Assembly: GCA_937915975.1 (NCBI GenBank)
Contig: CALGGL010000238.1
Coordinates: forward strand, 1 to 5,429
DNA length: 5,429 nucleotides
DNA from: an uncultured Lachnospiraceae bacterium
GTDB taxonomy: Bacteria; Bacillota; Clostridia; Lachnospirales; Lachnospiraceae
Reading direction: 5' to 3'
The position numbers and the translations under genes were made by a program. Below, piece by piece: positions 1 to 5,429 of this stretch. The notes beneath the pieces are model-generated. The model was given only the letters and a program-made list of their open reading frames with translations. It did not search any database and was not told where the DNA came from. Position 1 is the first letter of the stretch. Each line of letters starts with the position of its first letter.

Positions 1-86
1 CACCGTTGCGTGTGAGAGTAGCGAGAGCGTGCCTGCGATATATACATAAATCCATACACAACCGTAATTAGGAAAGGAAAACTAAT
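1..86. other. Left-edge region without an assignable gene, upstream of pgsA
   Basis: No recognisable protein end is seen here. The + strand frames close at 13-15, 47-49 and 69-71, and none of the short tails resembles a family I know. The first 40 bases are about 60% GC, clearly richer than the AT-rich genes that follow. Positions 10-25 match, inverted and 14/16, the central loop of the large palindrome at 2711-2956, so this may be the edge of a related intergenic repeat. In related clostridia rimO often precedes pgsA, but I see no RimO C-terminus here. A purine-rich ribosome binding site for pgsA lies at 73-78. Confidence 0.4.
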
Positions 87-620
87 ATGAATTTACCAAA
101 TAAGCTTACAATTTTAAGAGTTATACTTATACCGTTTTTTCTTGTAGCACTTATAGTGCCGGATATTCCGTACGGAAAATGGATTGCAGTTGCTATCTTT
201 TGTATAGCTGCAATTACCGATACCTTGGACGGACAGATAGCAAGAAAATATAATCTTATTACAAACTTTGGCAAATTCATGGATCCACTTGCTGACAAGC
301 TTCTTGTATGTTCGGCTATGATAGCTCTTATAGAGCTTGACCGGATTCCTGCATGGGTTGTAATTATAATAATAGCAAGGGAATTTATAATAAGCGGTTT
401 CAGACTTATAGCTGCGGATAAGGGTATAGTCATAGCTGCCGGCTGGTGGGGTAAGATAAAGACAGTTGTTCAGATGGTTATGATTATAATTCTTATATGT
501 GATTTTGGTGGAGATACTGTATGGGTTATCGAGCAGATATTTATATATGCAGCCCTTGCACTTACCATAATTTCTCTTATAGATTATCTTGCGAAAAATA
601 AAGATGTCTTAAAGGATTAA
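87..620 (+). CDS. pgsA: CDP-diacylglycerol--glycerol-3-phosphate 3-phosphatidyltransferase (phosphatidylglycerophosphate synthase)
   Basis: PgsA transfers the phosphatidyl group from CDP-diacylglycerol to sn-glycerol 3-phosphate, giving phosphatidylglycerol phosphate and CMP. This is the committed step to phosphatidylglycerol and cardiolipin, at the cytoplasmic membrane. The 177-residue length is normal for the family. The complete CDP-alcohol phosphatidyltransferase signature is visible: D45, D48-G49, A52-R53, G62, D66 and D70, with the four metal-binding aspartates intact. The R98-E99 pair and the GKIKT segment (residues 122-126) are typical of PgsA rather than other CDP-alcohol enzymes. 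Hydrophobic segments lie at about residues 8-24, 32-44, 72-83, 89-104, 128-138 and 150-166, consistent with six membrane helices. An in-frame stop at 69-71 leaves the ATG at 87 as first start, and AAAGGA at 73-78 is 8 bases upstream. A 53-base gap to the next + strand gene suggests co-transcription. Confidence 0.96.
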   Translation: MNLPNKLTILRVILIPFFLVALIVPDIPYGKWIAVAIFCIAAITDTLDGQIARKYNLITNFGKFMDPLADKLLVCSAMIALIELDRIPAWVVIIIIAREFIISGFRLIAADKGIVIAAGWWGKIKTVVQMVMIIILICDFGGDTVWVIEQIFIYAALALTIISLIDYLAKNKDVLKD

Positions 621-673
621 ATCACCGAAAAAGCGATATTTATAATATGTCGGGATAATGGAAAACAGTAAAA

Positions 674-1150
674 ATGGAAGAAGAATTAGTTAAATATCTT
701 ATAGAAAAAAAACTTACAATAACAACAGCAGAATCCTGTACCGGTGGAATGATTTCTTCAACTATAGTAAATGTTCCCGGAGCATCCTGGGTATTAAATG
801 AGGCGTATGTTACTTATGCAAACGAGGCAAAGGAAAAGCTTGTTGGAGTAAAGCACAGTACACTTGAGGAGTTTGGTGCGGTATCAGAGGAGACGGCTTA
901 TGAAATGGTAAGGGGGGCAGCTAAGTCGGCAGGCGCAGACATTGCTGTTGCGGTTACGGGAATTGCGGGACCGGATGGCGGAACGCCCGATAAGCCTGTG
1001 GGAACTGTATATGCAGGTTACTATGTAAAGGGTAAGATAACAGTTGAGCGTTATAATTTTGACGGTGACAGATATGCGGTTCGTAAGGCCACGACCGATA
1101 CAACAATAAAGAGACTGTATGAATTGCTGCTGGACTTAGAAACCGTTTAA
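674..1150 (+). CDS. pncC: CinA C-terminal domain protein, nicotinamide-nucleotide amidase (PncC type)
   Basis: Proteins of this family deamidate nicotinamide mononucleotide to nicotinic acid mononucleotide, feeding the pyridine nucleotide salvage cycle in the cytoplasm. The 158-residue protein is a single CinA C-terminal domain. It has the ESCTGG motif at residues 20-25, the YVTYAN-x-AK segment around 45-53, the VSEET stretch at 70-74, and the TGIAGPDGGT...KPVGTVY block at 95-113, all diagnostic of the family. The N-terminal molybdopterin-binding-like domain of full-length CinA (about 400 residues) is absent. A stop at 656-658 in the same frame shows it is not simply missed, and leaves the ATG at 674 as the only start. 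The upstream GGA at 660-662 makes a weak, slightly distant ribosome binding site. Two tandem stops (1148-1153) end the gene. The symbol cinA is equally used for such proteins; the amidase activity is inferred from the family. Confidence 0.92.
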   Translation: MEEELVKYLIEKKLTITTAESCTGGMISSTIVNVPGASWVLNEAYVTYANEAKEKLVGVKHSTLEEFGAVSEETAYEMVRGAAKSAGADIAVAVTGIAGPDGGTPDKPVGTVYAGYYVKGKITVERYNFDGDRYAVRKATTDTTIKRLYELLLDLETV

Positions 1151-1181
1151 TAATCGGTTATTTGTTTAAAAAGAATAACCG
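1141..1181 (+). other. Intergenic hairpin with a competing upstream partner
   Basis: CGGTTATT at 1155-1162 pairs perfectly with AATAACCG at 1174-1181, an 8-bp stem with an 11-base loop. An earlier AACCG at 1141-1145, in the last codons of the preceding gene, can instead pair with CGGTT at 1155-1159. The two pairings exclude each other. No run of T follows the hairpin, so it is not a standard intrinsic terminator. It may be an RNA processing or stability element between two co-transcribed genes, or it may be incidental. Confidence 0.4.
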
Positions 1182-1203
1182 GGGGTATGTATATTTTATT
1201 ATT

Positions 1204-1207
1204 GGAG
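1204..1207 (+). promoter_or_regulatory. Ribosome binding site that sets the start of the DHH phosphoesterase gene
   Basis: GGAG at 1204-1207 stands 6 bases before the ATG at 1214. The upstream in-frame ATG at 1187 has only a G-run (1181-1185) one base away, which is too close to serve as a ribosome binding site. The first nine codons from 1187 would add a short hydrophobic stretch not expected in a cytosolic DHH enzyme. The start at 1214 is therefore preferred. Confidence 0.75.
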
Positions 1208-1213
1208 AAGAGT

Positions 1214-2713
1214 ATGAAGTTAAATGAGTTATTGAAATTTGATGATATTGTTATTCAGTGTCATGATAATCCTGATGCGGATGCTTTGGCATCAGGCTAT
1301 GCCTTATATTGGTACTTAAAGAAAATGGGTAAAAAACCGTATTTTATGTACAGAGGCATAAATAAGATACAAAAGAGTAATCTTATGATTATGATAAGTG
1401 CCTTAGATGTTCCTGTGAATTATGAGCCGGATTATGATAAAGAGCCGGAGCTTTTGGTTACGGTTGACTGTCAGTACGGACAGAAAAATGTAACGTTAAC
1501 AAAGGCAAAGAATGTTGCGGTTATTGATCATCATCAGCTTACTGTGGATGTACCGAAGCTTTCAGAGGTAAGAAGCAATATAGGAAGCTGCTCGACCATA
1601 CTTTGGGATATGATATGTGAAGAGGGACTTAGCTTTGATGATGAAAGGCTTTTGTCTACAGCTTTATATTACGGGCTTTATACCGATACAAACAGGCTTT
1701 CCGAGGTTTCTCATCCGCTGGATCGTGATATGCTTGATTCACTCGTGATAAATAAAAGTATTGTTACAAATATGAGTAATTCAAATATTTCCCTGGACGA
1801 GCTTAAGATTACAGGAAAGGCTATATTGGAATATGATTATTATGATGATAATAAGTATCTGATTATTCAGGCTGAGCAGTGCGATCCGAATATATTGGGT
1901 GTCATAAGTGATTTTTCCATGGAAACAACAGGTGTAGATGTGTGCCTTGCATTTTACGTAAGTCCTGCTGAGATTAAATTCTCGGTAAGAAGCTGTGTGA
2001 AAGAGGTTCATGCCAATGAGCTTGCCGAGTTTTTAGCTGTCGGAATTGGCGGTGGCGGCGGTCACATTTATAAGGCGGGCGGAAGCATCAGACCGGAAAA
2101 GCTTAGTGCACTTACTGATCGGAATATCATTGATGTTAAAAGCTTTTTCAAGGAAAGAATGGATGCATATTTTGAAAAATATGAAATCATATATGCTAAG
2201 GACACCGTTCTTGAAAAAACAGGTCTTAAAAAGTATGAAAAGAGAAAACAGGAGCTTGGATATCTCAAGCTTTCCGATGTGTTTCCGTTAAATACCATAG
2301 TTGAAATCCGTACACTTGAGGGCGATGTAAATGTTCGTGTTGAGGATGATAAATACCTTATGGTCGGAATAGAAGGAGAGGTTTATCCGATAACAAAGGA
2401 GAAGCTTGAAAAAAGCTATAAGGAAACAGGTATGGCTTATCAAAGAAGCTTTGAATATGAACCAAGCATCAAGGATATGTTTACAGGAGAAAAAAAGACG
2501 GTTATGCCTTATGCAAGGGGAGTAATAAGTACAGGAACCTCCTACATATATGCCAAACCGCTTGAAAGATATGTTAAGCTTTTTACAGCCTGGGATGATG
2601 AAAAATATTATTCCGGAAGACCGGGCGATTATATTGCTGTCCGTGAGGACGACGAACACGACATATATATCATAAAAGAAAGATTATTCGATCAATTATA
2701 CAAAGAAGTATGA
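1214..2713 (+). CDS. DHH/DHHA1 family phosphoesterase (NrnA-like) with a C-terminal extension containing two PGDYG-like modules
   Basis: This is a 499-residue cytosolic metal-dependent phosphoesterase of the DHH superfamily. Family members degrade nanoRNA, 3'-5'-phosphoadenosine phosphate (pAp) or cyclic dinucleotide products; the exact substrate cannot be told from sequence. The DHH domain is complete: H17, D21 and D23 in the HDNPDAD motif, D85 in VTVDC, D105-H106-H107, and D158 in the YTDT segment. The DHHA1 domain ends with a glycine-rich GGGGGH at 279-284 followed by KAGG. Typical NrnA proteins stop near residue 320; about 180 residues follow here. Within them, residues 366-404 and 447-498 look like diverged copies of one small unit, the second containing PGDY at 470-473. 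The module match is from memory of the PGDYG family and is tentative. The start is set by GGAG at 1204-1207; an in-frame ATG at 1187 is less likely. The gene probably shares a transcript with the two + strand genes before it. Its TGA stop abuts the long palindrome. Confidence 0.88.
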   Translation: MKLNELLKFDDIVIQCHDNPDADALASGYALYWYLKKMGKKPYFMYRGINKIQKSNLMIMISALDVPVNYEPDYDKEPELLVTVDCQYGQKNVTLTKAKNVAVIDHHQLTVDVPKLSEVRSNIGSCSTILWDMICEEGLSFDDERLLSTALYYGLYTDTNRLSEVSHPLDRDMLDSLVINKSIVTNMSNSNISLDELKITGKAILEYDYYDDNKYLIIQAEQCDPNILGVISDFSMETTGVDVCLAFYVSPAEIKFSVRSCVKEVHANELAEFLAVGIGGGGGHIYKAGGSIRPEKLSALTDRNIIDVKSFFKERMDAYFEKYEIIYAKDTVLEKTGLKKYEKRKQELGYLKLSDVFPLNTIVEIRTLEGDVNVRVEDDKYLMVGIEGEVYPITKEKLEKSYKETGMAYQRSFEYEPSIKDMFTGEKKTVMPYARGVISTGTSYIYAKPLERYVKLFTAWDDEKYYSGRPGDYIAVREDDEHDIYIIKERLFDQLYKEV

Positions 2714-2956
2714 CAGTGGGACGGCACATTGACATATAATATAACAGGTGGTTGTGACAGCTAGCCATCGATTTGTTAAATCAAAGCACTCAAATTCTTT
2801 ATATGTGCACGAAATCGAAAACTCGCTACGCTCAAACAGTTCGATTTCTGAGCACATATATGCGAATTTTCGCTTTTGATTTTAAACAAATCGGGCAAAA
2901 TGCTGTCACAACCACCTGTTATATTATGTGTCAAGGTGCCTGTCCTCTGCCTGACA
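2711..2956. repeat. Long imperfect palindrome filling the convergent intergenic gap, MITE-like
   Basis: The left part of this region is the reverse complement of the right part over almost its whole length. The best arms, 2736-2761 and 2902-2927, are identical in inverted orientation over 26 bases. Outside them GGCAC and TTGAC blocks (2723-2733) pair with 2930-2940, and GGAC with 2942-2945, with small bulges. Inside them CGATTTG (2769-2775) pairs with 2887-2893, and then a central stem-loop follows. TGACA occurs at both outer ends (2711-2715 and 2952-2956) as a possible target-site duplication. No protein of its own is supported. It occupies nearly all of the sequence between the stop codons of two convergent genes. 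As RNA, the + strand copy would be a very long hairpin followed by an AT-rich, T-heavy tract (2957-2969), so it could also hinder read-through. Confidence 0.85.
2800..2860. repeat. Central stem-loop of the palindrome
   Basis: TATATGTGC at 2800-2808 pairs with GCACATATA at 2852-2860. After a small internal loop, GAAATCGAA at 2811-2819 pairs with TTCGATTTC at 2840-2848. This leaves a 20-base loop at 2820-2839 containing CTCGCTACGCTC. The inner stem is better conserved than the regions on either side, which suggests that this part is under constraint or is recent. Confidence 0.8.
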
Positions 2957-2959
2957 ATT

Positions 2960-5429
2960 TTATTTTATTCCGTATTCTGATTTTAGTTCATCGCTCAGTT
3001 CGGCATTTCTTATTATATCATTTGCTTTTTTAATTAACTCGTCAGTAGTGTAGTGTTTAAAGTATCCGATGTGATTTTCACCGTTTTTTGTGTAAGAGGT
3101 GGTGTAAAATCTGTCAGTTGCCATATGATGTCCAAGGCTGTTTTCAATACATGCTGTTTCGTACATGCTTTCCAAATCAATTACATCAGTCAGCATACCG
3201 ACCTGAACATATAATATATTGTTGTCATAGTCAAAGCTAAAGCTTGCTTTGTAATCCATATTTTGGTAGGTTGAGAGATCGGATTTACTTATGAAATGTC
3301 CGTCCTTTGTGCTGTATCTGTAAAGTGAACCGTTATTATAGGCAACGAGGAGTTCTTTTTCTTCATTCTTTTTATCCTTTAAGAATGCTATTCCAATCGG
3401 TTCAGTTCCCGGACATTGGATTGTAAATATTATATCACCGCTTTGATTTACCAATAATATGTTTGAACCGTCTGAAACCGCAATCTCATTTCCTGAATCG
3501 TTAGTAGAGATAATGTTAGTGGTACCCCAGTCATCAGGAAGCTTAACCTCATTTACGGTTTCTGATTTTAAATCAATAATGCAATCATTTTCACCGGAAA
3601 AATAGACCTTATCAGCATTATTTATATAAACAGGAGCTGCGGAAAAATTATTAATTTCATAAGATATTTCGACTGAAGTTGAATCACCTTTTTCTACATC
3701 ATAGGTTACAACTGCCTGCTTTTCACCCTTTTCGACAACGTATACAAATTTGCCGGCATTGAAGCTGCATAACATTAAGGAAGATGAATATGAGTAGGAA
3801 TCAAAGTCCTCTGAAACCGCCATTTTTTTGTTTTCCAAATCAATCGTAATTATGTTAAAGCTTAAATAGTTTGTTGAAAGGATATAAAGCTTTTCTGAAC
3901 TGATACCCAATATTTTATATTGTGAAACAGAGGTTCCCATTTCACCGATAACCATCTGTGAGTAATCATTGTTTTCAAGATTAATAACTGTCAGTGTCGG
4001 TTCATCGTTTTCTGAAGTTATTATAGCCAGAGTATCCTCAATCATGTAAAAGCTATCCAGCAGACGGCCCAGTACAAGTTCTTCACTTATTTCCACCCAC
4101 TCAGGATCCGATACATACAGACCATAATATATTATTTCCTTGCCTAAGCGTTGATGTGCATATACGCCGCTGCTTATAGCCACATCACTTATATCATCAG
4201 TAAATAATTGGGTAAGGATTACGGAATCGGTTCCGCTTGAAGGAGAAGGTGTTACAAGTCCGCCATTTTTTGTTATGTATATAGGCCAACCATCACCATC
4301 TCTGTCACTTATATCAACAATAGAATCATTGACATTGTGATCATAAAGAACCTCACCTGTTTTTATATCAAACATCTTTGCGATATTGCCGTTACAATAG
4401 GCTACAGCCTCCATAGGTGGAAGAGAGAGGAATTTATCATAGATATTAACCTCTGTACTTGTAAAATCATAATCCCATATCTTGTTCAAATCATTCTTTT
4501 CATAGCATTCTATAAGTGTGTGGTCTGTTGAAAGATATGAGTTGTTAAACATTGAAACATTTGAATCTAAATCGCTGGTTGCATAAGCAGCTACAATATG
4601 AGATGAGTCAGCCCAACATATATTCTTGATTCTGTCACCTGAAACGTCTGATAATTTTATATCGCTTGTTTTAAATGTTATTGTTCCGACGCGATAGCTA
4701 TCTCCAAAGTCGTTTGCTGTAAATGCGGCAGAGCTTTCATCAGGCGAAAGTGTAAAATCCGCATAACGAAGGTATGAGTCTCCTTCCATTTCAGGAAAAT
4801 TATATTCCTTGCCGGGTTTTCCGTCTGAAGAATTTAAGGTTATAAGCTTAGAATTGGATACATTAAATAATATTTCACCGTCACTTTTAAGCATTATGTC
4901 ATCATAAGTAAAATATTCTTCGGAAAGGCTATAACTCCAGCTTTCATTTCCAGATTCAGAACTGTATAGAGTGGCCTTTTTATCGGTCCATATCAAAAGC
5001 TTATCATCGGATATAAATGTCATACCTATGATTTTGCTGTTAATGTTATCAATAGAAAACATTTCATTGTGAGAAGCTGTATTCCATACCTTTACATTGT
5101 CTGAAGAATCTCTTGCAGCGAGATAGGTGCCATCCGGTGAAATCATAAATTCAGAGATAGGATTTGGCATCTGATAACTCCATTCGGCATATATGTTGTT
5201 TCCGCTAAGCGAAGTATATGCAAGTGTTGCATCGGTAAGTGCACGTATTGCTTCGGCGGTAACCGGTCTTTCATCATTTTTGTCCGACGGAAGTGCAGCA
5301 AGGGCAAGCTGAATAGCCGTCATTCTTTGCTCATTTTTAAAGAACTGTTCGGATTCGGAAGCAAGATAACGGGACTGGTTTCTTAATGATTCGAGATAGT
5401 TCTTTTTTATTTGATTACGGCTATAAAGC
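2960..5429 (-). CDS. WD40/beta-propeller-like repeat protein, 5' end beyond the window
   Basis: The frame runs from the TAA stop at 2960-2962 to the right edge without interruption, giving 822 visible residues (numbered from the edge). The Met codon at 5321-5323 has no good ribosome binding site, and the frame stays open for 35 residues before it, so I treat the gene as truncated by the window. Residues 1-80 are helical in character, with NYLESLRNQSRYLA around 10-23 and a QLALAALPSD motif around 40-49. After them come beta-rich repeats of the SPDG-type: SPDGTYLAARDSSDNVKVW at 97-115, then further SPDE and strand-turn-strand blocks for about 650 residues, enough for one large or two propellers. 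A DRDGDG loop lies at 375-380. The C-terminus is a charged helical tail (TTDELIKKAND...). The linker and tail resemble WD40 proteins with N-terminal TIR or STAND-type domains, but no such domain is visible here. A sensor or scaffold role is inferred. Confidence 0.82.
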   Translation of the reverse strand, partial: LYSRNQIKKNYLESLRNQSRYLASESEQFFKNEQRMTAIQLALAALPSDKNDERPVTAEAIRALTDATLAYTSLSGNNIYAEWSYQMPNPISEFMISPDGTYLAARDSSDNVKVWNTASHNEMFSIDNINSKIIGMTFISDDKLLIWTDKKATLYSSESGNESWSYSLSEEYFTYDDIMLKSDGEILFNVSNSKLITLNSSDGKPGKEYNFPEMEGDSYLRYADFTLSPDESSAAFTANDFGDSYRVGTITFKTSDIKLSDVSGDRIKNICWADSSHIVAAYATSDLDSNVSMFNNSYLSTDHTLIECYEKNDLNKIWDYDFTSTEVNIYDKFLSLPPMEAVAYCNGNIAKMFDIKTGEVLYDHNVNDSIVDISDRDGDGWPIYITKNGGLVTPSPSSGTDSVILTQLFTDDISDVAISSGVYAHQRLGKEIIYYGLYVSDPEWVEISEELVLGRLLDSFYMIEDTLAIITSENDEPTLTVINLENNDYSQMVIGEMGTSVSQYKILGISSEKLYILSTNYLSFNIITIDLENKKMAVSEDFDSYSYSSSLMLCSFNAGKFVYVVEKGEKQAVVTYDVEKGDSTSVEISYEINNFSAAPVYINNADKVYFSGENDCIIDLKSETVNEVKLPDDWGTTNIISTNDSGNEIAVSDGSNILLVNQSGDIIFTIQCPGTEPIGIAFLKDKKNEEKELLVAYNNGSLYRYSTKDGHFISKSDLSTYQNMDYKASFSFDYDNNILYVQVGMLTDVIDLESMYETACIENSLGHHMATDRFYTTSYTKNGENHIGYFKHYTTDELIKKANDIIRNAELSDELKSEYGIK

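Noticed and set aside
630..655. Weak inverted repeat between pgsA and pncC
   Set aside because: The pairing is short, AT-rich and interrupted, and has no following T-run, so it is not supportable as a terminator.
1187..1189. Upstream ATG as the start of the DHH phosphoesterase
   Set aside because: The only G-rich stretch is one base from it, while the ATG at 1214 has a well-spaced GGAG and begins at the conserved N-terminus of the domain.
2729..2740. TTGACA followed by TATAAT, resembling -35 and -10 promoter boxes
   Set aside because: The two hexamers are directly adjacent with no spacer, so they cannot form a normal sigma-70 promoter. Both belong to the inverted-repeat arm.
2862..2873. Small GCGAA/TTCGC hairpin in the right half of the palindrome
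   Set aside because: Only 5 bp with a 2-base loop, and without a counterpart in the left arm; probably incidental divergence between the arms.
2773..3033. An 86-codon + strand open frame across the palindrome
   Set aside because: It has no ribosome binding site, lies half within the inverted repeat and half antisense to the end of the WD40-like gene, and its product is low in recognisable features.
5321..5323. ATG on the - strand as the start of the WD40-like gene
   Set aside because: There is no convincing ribosome binding site, and the frame continues upstream for 35 residues with family-like sequence (NYLESLRNQSRYLA), so the true start lies beyond the window.
1..5429. CRISPR array, tRNA or rRNA genes
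   Set aside because: I saw no regularly spaced direct repeats and no sequence resembling tRNA or rRNA on either strand.

Overview
The window looks like low-GC Firmicutes DNA, most likely from a Lachnospiraceae-type clostridium (Butyrivibrio or Roseburia relatives). The base composition is AT-rich, ATA and AAA/GAA codons are used freely, and pgsA and the cinA C-terminal domain sit side by side. The family-level assignment is inference, because no rRNA or other diagnostic marker is present.

Layout. Positions 1-86 are the tail of an upstream region, GC-richer at the very edge, with no gene I can assign. Three + strand genes follow in a probable operon: pgsA (87-620, phosphatidylglycerophosphate synthase), a stand-alone CinA C-terminal domain protein (674-1150, nicotinamide-nucleotide amidase PncC type), and a long DHH/DHHA1 phosphoesterase (1214-2713). 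The DHH protein carries an extra C-terminal region that appears to contain two copies of a small PGDYG-like module. A hairpin with an alternative, mutually exclusive partner lies between the second and third genes.

Between the third gene and a convergent - strand gene lies a long imperfect palindrome of about 240 bp (roughly 2711-2956). It includes 26-bp perfect arms and a central stem-loop, and it fills the whole gap between the two stop codons. It looks like a MITE-like or other non-coding intergenic repeat. A 16-base stretch of its central loop recurs, 14/16 and inverted, at the left edge of the window, so a second related copy may begin just outside.

The remainder (2960-5429, - strand) is the 3' part of one large gene. 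It encodes a WD40/beta-propeller-like protein that stays open through the right edge. The segment before the propeller and the helical C-terminal tail resemble the linkers and tails I associate with WD40 proteins that carry an N-terminal TIR or STAND-type signalling domain. That N-terminal domain is not in the window.

How the genes work together. The + strand genes are housekeeping: phospholipid synthesis, NAD-precursor recycling, and turnover of short nucleic acids or nucleotides. The palindrome separates them from a probable accessory sensor protein. Nothing in the window ties the two groups functionally.
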